Assembly: GCA_017460395.1 (NCBI GenBank)
Contig: JAFUBA010000167.1
Span: forward strand, 1-64,000
Direction of reading: 5' to 3'
DNA: 64,000 bases
Origin: Clostridia bacterium
GTDB lineage: Bacteria; Bacillota; Clostridia; Christensenellales; Aristaeellaceae
This document shows, piece by piece, positions 1 through 8,722 of this stretch; position 1 is the stretch's first letter, and every line of letters starts with the position of its first letter. The notes under the pieces are model-generated. The model did not search any database, had not been told where the DNA came from, and saw only the letters and a program-made list of their open reading frames with translations. A program made the position numbers and the translations under genes.

Positions 1-1
1 A

Positions 2-895
2 GAAGAACCCCAGACCGAGGCTGAGCCGGTGGTCATTACCAGCGTGGATGGCGGTACCACCGCCACCTTCCAGGCGGACGGCACCTTCGTGTTCGATTTC
101 TCCGCCTACAGCATTCAGGAAGTCGGCACATGGACCTTCGCAGCCGGCAAGCTGACCGTCACCAATCCCAATGGCCTGGAGGCCGTGGCCGAAGGCGACC
201 CGCTGGTGCTGCACTATGTGTCTGCCGCCAGCGAACAGCTCACCGGAGACTATGAGGTACCCGCCTCCGCCCTGACGTTTGAGAACGAAACACCTGCCGA
301 GGAAGCAGAAGAACCCCAGACCGAGGTGGATCCTGTGGTGATTGAAAGCGTGGACGGGGGCACCACCGCCACCTTCCAGGCTGACGGCACCTTCGTGTTC
401 GACTTCTCTGCCTACAGCATTCAGGAAGTCGGCACATGGGCCTTTGCTGACGGCAAGCTGACCGTCACCAATCCCAATGGCCTGGAAGCCGTGGCCGAGG
501 GTGACCCGCTGGCACTGCACTATGTGTCCGCCGCCAGCGAACAGCTGACCGGAGACTATGAGTTGCCTGCCTCCGCCCTCAAGTTTGAGAGTGAAGCACC
601 CGCCGAAGAGGCAGAGGAGCCCCAGACGGAAGCCGAGCCGGTGGTGATTGCCAGCGTGGATGGCGGCACCACCGCCACCTTCCAGGCTGACGGTACCTTC
701 GTGTTCGATTTCTCCGCCTACAGCATTCAGGAAACCGGAACATGGGCCTTTGCTGACGGCAAGCTGACCGTCACCAACCCTAACGGCCTCGAAGCCATGG
801 CCGAGGGGGACCCTCTGGCGCTGCACTATGTGTCCGCTGCCAGCGATATGCTGACCGGAGATTACGAAATCCCCGCCGACACGTTTGCTCCTTGA
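2..895 (+). CDS. Tandem-repeat protein, 3' part (start lies upstream of the window)
   Basis: The reading frame is open from base 2, before the first ATG, and the sequence before that ATG already encodes the repeat linker EEPQTEAEP, so this is the C-terminal part of a longer protein. It holds three copies of a 102-residue unit (306 bp, beginning at 29, 335 and 641). Each has a beta-rich core containing FQADGTFVFDFSAYS and LTVTNPNGLE, then an acidic Pro/Glu linker. The first two copies differ at about ten residues; the third ends without a linker. The family is not recognised. The core looks like a small beta-sandwich or lipocalin-like fold, which is inference. It lies 15 bp upstream of a GH5 gene, so it may be a surface or periplasmic partner in glucan use; a signal peptide, if any, is outside the window. 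Confidence 0.75.
   Translation, partial: EEPQTEAEPVVITSVDGGTTATFQADGTFVFDFSAYSIQEVGTWTFAAGKLTVTNPNGLEAVAEGDPLVLHYVSAASEQLTGDYEVPASALTFENETPAEEAEEPQTEVDPVVIESVDGGTTATFQADGTFVFDFSAYSIQEVGTWAFADGKLTVTNPNGLEAVAEGDPLALHYVSAASEQLTGDYELPASALKFESEAPAEEAEEPQTEAEPVVIASVDGGTTATFQADGTFVFDFSAYSIQETGTWAFADGKLTVTNPNGLEAMAEGDPLALHYVSAASDMLTGDYEIPADTFAP
29..892 (+). repeat. Three tandem 306-bp coding repeats
   Basis: Units start at 29, 335 and 641, all beginning GTGGT(C/G)ATT, with exact 306-bp spacing and high nucleotide identity by eye. The last unit is cut short by the stop codon. The spacing keeps frame, so copy number could change by recombination without breaking the protein. Confidence 0.9.
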
Positions 896-910
896 TAGGG
901 AGGGCTGAGC

Positions 911-2050
911 ATGAACAAGATTCACGGAACCAACCTGGGCAACTGGCTGGTGCTGGAAAAATGGATGAAGCCCGACTTGTTTGAAAAGTACGGCGTGGAG
1001 GATGAAACCTGGCTGGCCAGAACGTTGCCGGCTGAGGAATTTGCCGCCGTGCTGAAGGAGCACAGGGACACCTATGTGACCGAAGAGGATTTCCGTTTCA
1101 TCGCGGAGAGCGGACTGAATACTGTCCGCCTCCCGGTGACCTACGGTGTGTTTGGTGACCGTCCGCCGCTGGTGGGCGCCATCGAATATGTGGACAAAGC
1201 GATCGACTGGGCGGAAAAATACGGGCTCAGGGTGCTGCTGGATCTGCATACCGTGCCTCACAGCCAGAATGGCTATGACAACGGCGGCATCACCGGTGTG
1301 TGCAAATGGCGCAAATATCCTGACGAAGTGGAATTCGCCCTGACGGTACTGGAAAGACTGGCCCAGCGTTACGGACACCGGGAGGGCCTGTACGGCATTG
1401 AGGTGCTCAACGAGCCCATCAGCTGGATTGTGTATATCACTGCTCCCTCCACCGGCAAAGCGGCGGATAAGGAGGAGGCCAAAGGGTCCGGTTATGTGCC
1501 GCTGCCTTTCCTCCGGGATTTCTATACTAAGGCCTATCAGCGCATCCGCAGATATCTGCCGGAGGAAAAGACCATCGTATTCCACGATGGCTTCCGCTGC
1601 ACGGCCTGGAACAAGTTCTTCCGGGAGGCACACTTCAAAAACGTGGCCCTGGACACCCACATCTATATTTTCGCCATGGAAAACTTTGTTCCCATCGCAA
1701 AACCCTGGGTGTATAAAATCTATCTGAAAGCCTGCATGGCACAGGTGCGTAAGGCGCAGAAGGATATTCCCGTCATCGTGGGTGAATGGTGCATCTGCAA
1801 CAAATACGCGAATAAAATGGAACAGTCCGTCATGACCCAGGAGGAGAGGGCAGAAAGGCAAAAGCAGAAATACCGGGAGATCGCCACGCTGGAGCTGAAC
1901 GCATGGAAGGAAACGGCGGGCTGGTTCTACTGGAATTACCAGCTTCTGCGGGATCGCACCACCCCCACGGATGAAAGCTGGAAGGAAAGCTGGGATTTCT
2001 GCCGGTGCATGAAAAACGGCTGGCTGACCAAGGAGGCGCTGAAAGCATGA
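911..2050 (+). CDS. Glycoside hydrolase family 5, beta-glucanase/beta-glucosidase-like
   Basis: 379 residues, a single GH5 (clan A) barrel without signal peptide, so probably cytoplasmic. The N-terminal GTNLGNWLVLEKWM resembles the exo-beta-1,3-glucanase branch of GH5. The general acid/base is E168 in YGIEVLNEP and the nucleophile E292 in VIVGEWC; DTHIY near 248-252 supplies the His/Tyr usually near the nucleophile. The ribosome site GGGAGGG precedes the ATG at good distance. Its last codons overlap the start of the sugar transporter by ATGA. With the GH30 gene it probably trims imported beta-linked gluco-oligosaccharides. The exact linkage cannot be read from sequence. Confidence 0.85.
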   Translation: MNKIHGTNLGNWLVLEKWMKPDLFEKYGVEDETWLARTLPAEEFAAVLKEHRDTYVTEEDFRFIAESGLNTVRLPVTYGVFGDRPPLVGAIEYVDKAIDWAEKYGLRVLLDLHTVPHSQNGYDNGGITGVCKWRKYPDEVEFALTVLERLAQRYGHREGLYGIEVLNEPISWIVYITAPSTGKAADKEEAKGSGYVPLPFLRDFYTKAYQRIRRYLPEEKTIVFHDGFRCTAWNKFFREAHFKNVALDTHIYIFAMENFVPIAKPWVYKIYLKACMAQVRKAQKDIPVIVGEWCICNKYANKMEQSVMTQEERAERQKQKYREIATLELNAWKETAGWFYWNYQLLRDRTTPTDESWKESWDFCRCMKNGWLTKEALKA

Positions 2051-3531
2051 CGACCACGAAGAAGAGCTTCTGGAATCTGCACGCTCTCAATTCCCGCACG
2101 GACAAGCAGAGCGTGAAGCTGCCGGAAATGATTTTCGGCTATTTCCTGGGTCCACTGCTGGTGCTGGCCATGACCAGCGTGGTATCAACCTATTACCTGA
2201 CATTCTACCGCACCTATGATGACGTGGTGGCCCAGGGGAATTTCCTGGTGCTGCTGCCGCTGATCAGCATCATCCCCATGGCCCTTGCCAATATCATCGT
2301 GGGCATCATCCTGGGAAAGACCAAAACCAGGCAGGGCAAGGCCCGTCCGTTTATCCTGACGGCGGGTCCCCTGCTGCTGATCTCCGGCATCGTCATGTTC
2401 GTGATTCCCTATTTCAGCCTGGGCTTCCGCATGGTCTGGATGGCGATCACCTACAATCTGTTTGCCGCCCTGGCAAATCCTATCTACTCCAATTCCCATT
2501 ACCTGATGGTGTCCCTGTCCACAAGGAACCTGGATCAGCGGGGCAAGCTGTCCGTGGTGGCAAACATTCCGGCGGTAGCAGGCAATGGACTGGTGTCCAG
2601 CATCCTGATGCCGGCCATCTTAGGGTGGATCAAGTCGGGCGAAGTCTTGGGCATGGAAGCAGGCCTGGGGTATCAGATCGTGCAGAACCGCTGGCAGACT
2701 GTGATGATGATCTTTGCCGTGGCTGCCTTCGTCGGCTGCCTGCTGGAGTACTGGTTTACCCGGGAGCGCATCACCGAGGAGGATATCCCCGAGGAAACGG
2801 GAGCGCAGAAAACTGAAACCATCTCCACTGCCCGTCAGCTCAAAGCCGCCGCAAGCGATAAATACTGGTGGATCATCATGATCTTTTATTTCCTGTATCA
2901 GGCGGGGGTCATGTTCAAGGGCGGTTATGTGTTCAATATTTTCTGCAATGACTTCTTCCCCTCGGTGAACGTGTTCGGCCAGACCCTGAACGCTGAGGGC
3001 GTCCAATCCCTCATGGCGCTGATCGGCGGCATCCCCCTGGCGGCTGGCATGCTGTTTGCATGGCCCGTCGCGAACAAAATCGGCAAGCGAAACTTCGTGC
3101 TGCTGGGCTGCATCGTATCCATTATTGGCAGTATCGTGTGCCTGCTGGCCCCCAGTAATTTTGTGGTGGTCACCATCGGTCAGGTGTTCAAGGGATTTTC
3201 CTCCATCCCCGGTGCATATATCATGATGGCGCTCTTCGCGGACGTATTGGATCATCTGGAAGCCAGGCACGGATTCCGGGTGGATGGCATTTCCATGAGC
3301 GTGTATTCCACCATCCTGACGGTGGTGAACGGCTTGGCGGTGGCCTTCTTTAACCTCTTCTATGATGGCGGTGCCTTCACTCACCAGCAGGTGTCCAGCT
3401 TCTTCTTCCTGGGCTTTGAAATCTTCGCCCATGGCATCCTGATCTTCGTGCTGCTTGCGCTGAACGTGGAAAAGCACATTAAGGAAGAGCAGCAAATCAT
3501 CGCGGAGAGAAAGAAAGGAACCGTCCAATGA
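2047..3531 (+). CDS. GPH-family sugar:cation symporter (MFS fold)
   Basis: 494 residues with about twelve hydrophobic segments, similar to the glycoside-pentoside-hexuronide (MelB/XynB-like) symporters. An early loop has GKTKTRQGKARPFIL, a typical GPH feature after TM2-3. The ATG at 2047 overlaps the GH5 stop (ATGA) and is preferred over an upstream in-frame ATG at 2005 inside GH5. The gene's own stop overlaps the GH30 start in the same way, so the three genes look translationally coupled. It probably imports short beta-glucosides or gluco-oligosaccharides that the two flanking hydrolases cleave; the substrate is inferred from context only. Confidence 0.85.
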   Translation: MTTTKKSFWNLHALNSRTDKQSVKLPEMIFGYFLGPLLVLAMTSVVSTYYLTFYRTYDDVVAQGNFLVLLPLISIIPMALANIIVGIILGKTKTRQGKARPFILTAGPLLLISGIVMFVIPYFSLGFRMVWMAITYNLFAALANPIYSNSHYLMVSLSTRNLDQRGKLSVVANIPAVAGNGLVSSILMPAILGWIKSGEVLGMEAGLGYQIVQNRWQTVMMIFAVAAFVGCLLEYWFTRERITEEDIPEETGAQKTETISTARQLKAAASDKYWWIIMIFYFLYQAGVMFKGGYVFNIFCNDFFPSVNVFGQTLNAEGVQSLMALIGGIPLAAGMLFAWPVANKIGKRNFVLLGCIVSIIGSIVCLLAPSNFVVVTIGQVFKGFSSIPGAYIMMALFADVLDHLEARHGFRVDGISMSVYSTILTVVNGLAVAFFNLFYDGGAFTHQQVSSFFFLGFEIFAHGILIFVLLALNVEKHIKEEQQIIAERKKGTVQ

Positions 3532-4865
3532 ATCCAACCATGGAAGTATCCATGACCTACGGTCAGGGGAAATGGGATCAGCAGTTCCATCAAACGGTGC
3601 TGTTCCGCAACGGCGAAACGGAGAACAGGGTGATCAATCTGTATCCCGAGATCACCTACCAGACCTTTGAGGGTTTCGGAGGAGCCATCACCGACGCGGC
3701 GGGGTATGTATATTCCCAAATGAATGACGCGCAGAAAAAAGCCCTGATGGACGCCTACTTTTCGCCGGATCGGATGAATTACCAGTTCGTTCGCATCCCC
3801 ATCGACAGCTGTGACTTTTCCCTCAATCAGTATGAAGCCTCCAGCAAGCCCGATCTCAGCGACTTTCAGTTTGAACGGGTGGAAAAATACATCCTGCCCA
3901 TGCTGGATGATGCGGAAAAGGCCGCGGGGCGAAGGCTGAAGCTGGTGCTCTCCCCCTGGTCGCCGCCCGCCTGGATGAAGACGAACAAAGACAGGGCTCA
4001 CGGCGGCAGGCTGAAGATGGAATGCTACAGCATATGGGCTGAATATCTGTGCCGGTATATCGGGGAATACAAAAGCCGCGGGTATCATGTGGCCACGCTG
4101 ACGCTCCAAAACGAGGCCAAAGCGGTGCAGACCTGGGATTCCTGCGTCTTTACCGCACAGGAGGAAAAGACCTTCCTGAAAGACTTCATGTGGCCTGCGA
4201 TGGAGCGGCATGACCTCACGGACATTCAGGTCTACCTGTGGGATCACAATAAGGAACGGGTCTGGGAATGGATGCGGGACATCATCGATGAGGAAACGGA
4301 TCCGATGATCGCAGGCGCAGCGTTCCACTGGTATTCCGGGGACCACTTTGAAGCCCTGGATCTTTGCAGGGAAAAGTTTCCGGACAAGCAATTGATCGTT
4401 TCGGAGAGCTGTATTGAGTTTTCCAAGTTCGATGCCTCCGATGCCTCCGGCGCAGCGCTGCGGCTGAGCCACGAGCTGGCGGGTGATCTGAACCACGGCA
4501 TATCGGCCTTCATCGACTGGAATCTGCTGCTGGATGAGCAGGGCGGACCGAATTACGTAAACAATTTCTGCCTGGCACCATTCCTGTACGATACGAAAGC
4601 ACAAAGGCTGCTTCCTCAGCTGCTGTCCCAGTACTTTGAGCATTTCGCAAGGGCTTTAGTGCCCGGCGCAGTGCGCGTGGCCATCAGCCGATACGCAGGC
4701 GATATAGAGGCCACAGCCTGGAAATGGCCGGACGGTACCCTGGCGCTTGTGATGCTGAATCAGTCCGAAGAAATCAGGCCGGTCTGTGTACGGCTGAACG
4801 ATCAGGAAGCAGATCTGATCCTGTATCCGCGTTCCATTTTGTCGGCGCGCATTCGCGAATCATGA
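3528..4865 (+). CDS. Glycoside hydrolase family 30 (glucosylceramidase-like)
   Basis: 445 residues with the GH30 barrel and the C-terminal beta domain. TFEGFGGAITDAA (about 46-58) is the family's N-terminal signature. The acid/base is E196 in LTLQNEAKA and the nucleophile E293 in LIVSESCIEF; AFHWYS lies at 265-270. There is no signal peptide, which suggests intracellular hydrolysis of imported oligosaccharides. Known activities in this family include beta-glucosidase, beta-1,6-glucanase and beta-xylosidase; which applies here is not visible. Start and stop overlap places it as the last gene of the GH5-symporter-GH30 operon. Confidence 0.88.
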   Translation: MNPTMEVSMTYGQGKWDQQFHQTVLFRNGETENRVINLYPEITYQTFEGFGGAITDAAGYVYSQMNDAQKKALMDAYFSPDRMNYQFVRIPIDSCDFSLNQYEASSKPDLSDFQFERVEKYILPMLDDAEKAAGRRLKLVLSPWSPPAWMKTNKDRAHGGRLKMECYSIWAEYLCRYIGEYKSRGYHVATLTLQNEAKAVQTWDSCVFTAQEEKTFLKDFMWPAMERHDLTDIQVYLWDHNKERVWEWMRDIIDEETDPMIAGAAFHWYSGDHFEALDLCREKFPDKQLIVSESCIEFSKFDASDASGAALRLSHELAGDLNHGISAFIDWNLLLDEQGGPNYVNNFCLAPFLYDTKAQRLLPQLLSQYFEHFARALVPGAVRVAISRYAGDIEATAWKWPDGTLALVMLNQSEEIRPVCVRLNDQEADLILYPRSILSARIRES

Positions 4866-4912
4866 CAGCTGAAAAAGGCTCGTATCAGCACAATCTGGAT
4901 CTTCGTTGCAGC

Positions 4913-4941
4913 TTGACACTTATCCTTGATCGCTGTACAGT
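4913..4941 (+). promoter_or_regulatory. Promoter of the DUF234 ATPase gene
   Basis: TTGACA at 4913-4918, a 17-bp spacer, and TACAGT at 4936-4941. It sits between the GH30 stop and the ATPase start. Confidence 0.6.
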
Positions 4942-4971
4942 TTACTCGAAAGTTAATTACTTTCGAGTAAA
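4941..4971 (+). promoter_or_regulatory. Perfect 13-bp inverted repeat followed by a T-tract
   Basis: Arms TTTACTCGAAAGT and ACTTTCGAGTAAA flank a 5-bp spacer; eight Ts follow, ending at the ribosome site of the next gene. It begins at the promoter's -10 end, so it lies at the transcript's 5' end. It may be an operator, or a leader terminator/attenuator, or both. Confidence 0.65.
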
Positions 4972-4992
4972 TTTTTTTTGGAGGCGAGAGAT

Positions 4993-6396
4993 ATGTTTCT
5001 GGGCCGCGAACAGGAATTGGCGGATCTTGAGGAGCTTTACGCTCTGAATCAATTCCAGCTATTTATCCTGTATGGTCGCAGACGGGTTGGAAAGACAACG
5101 CTTCTCAACGAGTTTTGCAGGAATAAGGAAACCATTTTCTATTCAGCTGAGCAGAGTAATACCAAAGTGAACCTGGATAAGTTTTCCGAACTGATTTTCC
5201 AGCATTATGGAGAAACATCTCTTTCTCCTTTCACAAGCTGGGAGAATGCACTGACGTACATTTATCAGCGACAGAACAATCATCGATTGCTTCTGATTTT
5301 CGATGAGTTTCCCTATTTGGTGAGAAAAAATAAAGGGCTGCTTTCAACTCTGCAGCACATGATTGATCACACACTCAAAAACAGCCAACTGTTCATTATT
5401 CTCTGTGGTAGCTATATGGGCTTCATGGAGAAGGAAGTGCTTGGATCGAAAAGCCCCATCTTTGGCCGTCGGACAGGACAGCTAAAACTGCTCCCGTTTG
5501 ATTACCAGACCAGTATTCGCTTTATGGAAGGCGTGAGCCCGGAAGATCAGCTGAAGCTCTATGGTGCATTTGGAGGGACAGCACTGTATCTTTCTCAGAT
5601 CCAGCCGAAACAAAGCTTTGAGGCAAATGTCAAAAAGGCTTTTTTACGGGTGACAGCCTATTTATACGAGGAACCGTTACTGCTGCTGCGTCAGGAGGTT
5701 CAGGAACCAGGAGTATATAGTGCTGTCATAGAGGCGATTGCATCCGGATACACAAAGTCAAATGAAATATCGACAAAGATCGGCGAAGAACCGGCGAAAT
5801 GCCTGAAATATATCCATACGCTGTGTGAACTCGGCATCCTCTATAAAGAAACGCCTTTCGGTGAAAAGGAAACGGCAAGGAAAACAATCTATGGGATCTC
5901 GGATTTCATGTTCCGATTCTGGTACCGTTATGTATTTGCAAACCGAACACTGCTGGAAACCGGTGCCGCAGAGATTGTGTGGAAACAGAAGATTGCTCCT
6001 GACTATTCAACGTATATGGGCCTTGTGTTCGAGCAGGTTTGTAAAGATTATCTGTTGAAGCAAAACGTAAAGGGGGCTCTGCCGATACTTTTTACAAGCA
6101 TTGGTCGTTGGTGGGGTTCTGATCCGGTCCGGCGAGAGGCAATCGAAATTGATCTGATTGCAAGTGACGGAAAGCAATACATCATGGGTGAGTGTAAATG
6201 GCGTAATGAGCCAATCGATATATCGGTGATGAAGTCGTTGAGAGAAAAAGCAGACGTTTTCTACACAAAACGCGAAAAGACCTGGTATATGTTTTTTTCC
6301 AAGTCAGGATTTACAGAAGGTGCGATCAGCGAAGCACAGAGACGAGATGACGTGATCCTGGTTGATCTTCAGGATATGATGGAGAGCGTTCAATGA
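4993..6396 (+). CDS. AAA-type ATPase with C-terminal DUF234 nuclease-like domain
   Basis: 467 residues. The ATP-binding domain carries Walker A YGRRRVGKTTLL (27-38) and Walker B LLLIFDEFPYLV (about 99-110). A winged-helix-like middle follows, and the C-terminus has D387, E400 and K402 in EIDLIAS...GECKW, the pattern of PD-(D/E)XK-like domains seen in DUF234 proteins. This layout matches the 'archaeal ATPase' family common in bacteria and archaea, whose role is unclear. The start is ATG 4993, which has GGAGGCG upstream and gives the usual MFLGREQEL beginning; the TTG at 4978 is less likely. Base composition is visibly more AT-rich than the neighbours, suggesting acquisition by transfer. It is a single-gene unit. 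Confidence 0.8.
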   Translation: MFLGREQELADLEELYALNQFQLFILYGRRRVGKTTLLNEFCRNKETIFYSAEQSNTKVNLDKFSELIFQHYGETSLSPFTSWENALTYIYQRQNNHRLLLIFDEFPYLVRKNKGLLSTLQHMIDHTLKNSQLFIILCGSYMGFMEKEVLGSKSPIFGRRTGQLKLLPFDYQTSIRFMEGVSPEDQLKLYGAFGGTALYLSQIQPKQSFEANVKKAFLRVTAYLYEEPLLLLRQEVQEPGVYSAVIEAIASGYTKSNEISTKIGEEPAKCLKYIHTLCELGILYKETPFGEKETARKTIYGISDFMFRFWYRYVFANRTLLETGAAEIVWKQKIAPDYSTYMGLVFEQVCKDYLLKQNVKGALPILFTSIGRWWGSDPVRREAIEIDLIASDGKQYIMGECKWRNEPIDISVMKSLREKADVFYTKREKTWYMFFSKSGFTEGAISEAQRRDDVILVDLQDMMESVQ

Positions 6397-6469
6397 ATGC
6401 TAAAGCCGGATCTTTCTACTTGGCTGCAGAGAAAAAATCACACACCGGAGCAAATTGCATGATTCCCTG

Positions 6470-6520
6470 AACCAATTTCCCCGTAACGCTGGGTTCCATT
6501 GAGTTACGGGGAAATTGGTT
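6470..6520. terminator. Perfect 18-bp inverted repeat after the ATPase gene
   Basis: AACCAATTTCCCCGTAAC and its exact complement flank a 15-base loop. No long T-tract follows, so it is only a possible terminator. The rest of 6397-6697 holds the promoter and dyad of the next operon and no gene. Confidence 0.5.
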
Positions 6521-6619
6521 GTTTATGAAGCGCAAACTCCCATGATTATGTTTTGCCAATCCATCGATATTTTCACCATGAAGTTTCAACGAGTCACTAC
6601 AAATTGTTCATAATTCTAT

Positions 6620-6648
6620 TTGACACGATATGCTTCCTATGGTAGTAT
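6620..6648 (+). promoter_or_regulatory. Promoter of the siderophore ABC operon
   Basis: TTGACA (6620-6625), 17-bp spacer, TAGTAT (6643-6648) with TGG directly before it, an extended -10 element. Confidence 0.7.
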
Positions 6649-6656
6649 GCAAACTG

Positions 6657-6676
6657 GTTAGTTAAACATAATTAAC
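6657..6676 (+). promoter_or_regulatory. Imperfect dyad at the transcription start, possible metal-regulator operator
   Basis: GTTAGTTA-AACA-TAATTAAC: 8-base arms with one mismatch pair, just downstream of the -10. Placement fits repression by an iron- or manganese-sensing regulator of Fur or DtxR type. The sequence is not a canonical Fur box, so the regulator is unknown. Confidence 0.4.
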
Positions 6677-6697
6677 ATCGAACGGAGGATCCCTGTC

Positions 6698-7690
6698 ATG
6701 AAGAGAAAAATTGTTTTGCTCGTTTCTGTTGTCATGGCGCTGTGCCTGGTTCTGGGGGCCGCAGCCTGTGCTGAGGACGCCTATCCCAAGACGGTCGGCC
6801 ACGCGCTGGGAGACACCGTGCTGGAGATTCGATCTGAGCGCGTCGCCACCATCGGCTGGGGCAATCTGGATGTGCCGCTGGCGCTGGGTGTCGCTCCCGT
6901 GGGCGTGTCCAAGACGACCTATGGCTCCGCAGATGCAAACGGCCTGTTCTACTGGACCAACGAAGCGTTCGCCAAGCTGGGCGTGGATGAGCCGAACGTG
7001 TTTGACGATACCGACGGTCTGGACTTCGAGGCCATCAACAACGCCGAGCCGGACGTGATTCTGGCTGTGTATTCCGGCATCACTGCGGAAGACTACGAGC
7101 AGCTTTCTGAGATTGCGCCGACCGTGGGCTACACAAAGGAAGCCTGGGCCACCACCTGGCAGGACATGACCCGCGACAACGCCGTGGCGCTGGGCCTTGA
7201 AGCGGAGGCTGATGCGCTGGTGGACGAGATCAGCGCGCTGATTGCTGAGAAGGCAGCGGGCTATCCGGAAATCCAGGGCCTGACTGCGGCATACTGCTAC
7301 TTTGATGTCTCCAACCTCAGCTCCTTCTTCGTATACATGCCCAAGGATCCGCGGGCGGCTTATCTGGTCGACCTGGGTCTGACCCTGCCGGAGAACATCC
7401 GGGCGCTGGACGACGGAAGCTTCTTCTTCATGACCGTCAGCTCTGAGAACATCGATGTGCTGAACGATCTTGATCTGATCGTGGCCTGGGGTGACACCAG
7501 CACGCTGGATGTGTTCCAGGCCGACCCGCTTTTGAGCCAGATTCCTGCTGTGCAGCGAGGCTCCGTGGTGTTCCTGGATACCGCTTCTACGCTCATCAGT
7601 GCGTCCTGCACGCCCACCCCGCTGTCCATCCCTGCAACCATTGACGAATACCTGGCGCTGATCGCAGAAGCAGCCGCCAACGTCAAGTAA
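6698..7690 (+). CDS. Siderophore/heme-type ABC substrate-binding protein (FecB-like)
   Basis: 330 residues. A basic, hydrophobic N-terminus ends near LGAAACAED (residues 20-28). The Cys could be lipidated but the lipobox is poor, so ordinary signal peptidase cleavage is also possible. The mature part has the two-lobe helical-backbone fold of the FecB/FhuD class, with ERVATIGWGNLDVPLALGV near the start and SSFFVYMPKDPRAAYL in the second half. GGAGG lies upstream of the ATG. It is the first gene of a four-gene importer operon and would deliver a ferric chelate (or cobalamin-like ligand) to the two permeases. The true ligand is not visible. Confidence 0.85.
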   Translation: MKRKIVLLVSVVMALCLVLGAAACAEDAYPKTVGHALGDTVLEIRSERVATIGWGNLDVPLALGVAPVGVSKTTYGSADANGLFYWTNEAFAKLGVDEPNVFDDTDGLDFEAINNAEPDVILAVYSGITAEDYEQLSEIAPTVGYTKEAWATTWQDMTRDNAVALGLEAEADALVDEISALIAEKAAGYPEIQGLTAAYCYFDVSNLSSFFVYMPKDPRAAYLVDLGLTLPENIRALDDGSFFFMTVSSENIDVLNDLDLIVAWGDTSTLDVFQADPLLSQIPAVQRGSVVFLDTASTLISASCTPTPLSIPATIDEYLALIAEAAANVK

Positions 7691-7702
7691 AACCATACGC
7701 CT

Positions 7703-8722
7703 ATGAAACATAAGAAGGCATGGCTGTTTATTGCCATTAGCTTCGCGATGCTTGTGGTCTCTCTCGTGCTCTCTCTGTCTGTGGGAGCGCGGGATATTCC
7801 CATATCGGACCTGATCGCGACGCTGCGCGGCGAGAGCGTCAACGCGCTCTACGCACCCATCCTCACCAAGCGGATCATTCGAACGGTGCTGGGGCTGCTC
7901 GCAGGCCTGGCACTTGGCACGGCGGGCTGCGTGATGCAGTCCATCACCCGCAACCCCATCGCCGATCCATCCATCTTGGGCGTCAATTCCGGGGCAGCGC
8001 TGTTTGTGGTATCAGGCATCGCGTTTTTCGGCGCAAAGACACCGGGTCAGTATATCGCACTGGCGCTGGCGGGTGCGGGGATCATATCGGTGCTGGTGTT
8101 CGGCATCGCATCCTTCGTGCCCGGAAAAGGCGCGGTCAGCTACAACAATGCAAACCCCATTCGACTGGCACTGGCAGGTGCGGCGGTGAGTACGGCGTGT
8201 TCGTCCCTCATCAGCACTGTCATGCTGCCCCGCACCAACGTGACCCAGGAGTTCCGCTTCTGGCAGGTGGGCAGCATCAGCGGCGGCACGTGGAACAACA
8301 TCTTGACGGTGCTGCCGCTGCTGGTCGTTGGAATGGTGCTGGCCATCCTGTTGACGCCGTCGCTGAACGCGCTTGCGCTGGGCGATGACATCGCCACGGG
8401 ACTGGGCGTGAATGTCACCCGTACCCGTGCGCTGGGGGCGCTGTCGGGCGTGCTGCTGTGCGGCGCAATCACGGCGCTCACCGGGCCCATTGGCTTTGTG
8501 GGGCTGATGGTGCCCCATCTTGTGCGCATATTCTGCGGTGTAGACCTGCGGGTGCAGATTCCAGTATCGGCCATGGATGGCGCGCTGCTGCTGATTCTGG
8601 CAGATGTGCTGGGGCGCTATATCGGCAGACCGGGAGAACTGGAGGTCGGCATCGTGACGGCGTTCCTGGGCGCGCCTGTGTTTATTCTCGTGGTTCGGAA
8701 AGCAAAGGTCGGCAAGCTATGA
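7703..8722 (+). CDS. FecCD-type ABC permease, subunit 1
   Basis: 339 residues with about nine to ten hydrophobic helices and family signatures: GCVMQSITRNPIADPSILGV (about 74-93) and the C-terminal GPIGFVGLMVPHLVR, the cytoplasmic coupling loop that meets the ATPase. It starts 12 bp after the binding protein and overlaps the second permease by ATGA. It forms a heterodimeric channel with the next gene product in the cytoplasmic membrane for uptake of a ferric siderophore-type ligand. Confidence 0.9.
   Translation: MKHKKAWLFIAISFAMLVVSLVLSLSVGARDIPISDLIATLRGESVNALYAPILTKRIIRTVLGLLAGLALGTAGCVMQSITRNPIADPSILGVNSGAALFVVSGIAFFGAKTPGQYIALALAGAGIISVLVFGIASFVPGKGAVSYNNANPIRLALAGAAVSTACSSLISTVMLPRTNVTQEFRFWQVGSISGGTWNNILTVLPLLVVGMVLAILLTPSLNALALGDDIATGLGVNVTRTRALGALSGVLLCGAITALTGPIGFVGLMVPHLVRIFCGVDLRVQIPVSAMDGALLLILADVLGRYIGRPGELEVGIVTAFLGAPVFILVVRKAKVGKL

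Noticed and set aside
29..892. Possible CRISPR or intergenic repeat array
   Set aside because: The repeats are 306 bp, contiguous and keep one coding frame; this is a protein repeat.
8458..8718. N-terminal extension of the second FecCD permease
   Set aside because: The longer frame lies inside the first permease in another frame; the ATGA overlap at 8719 is the natural start.
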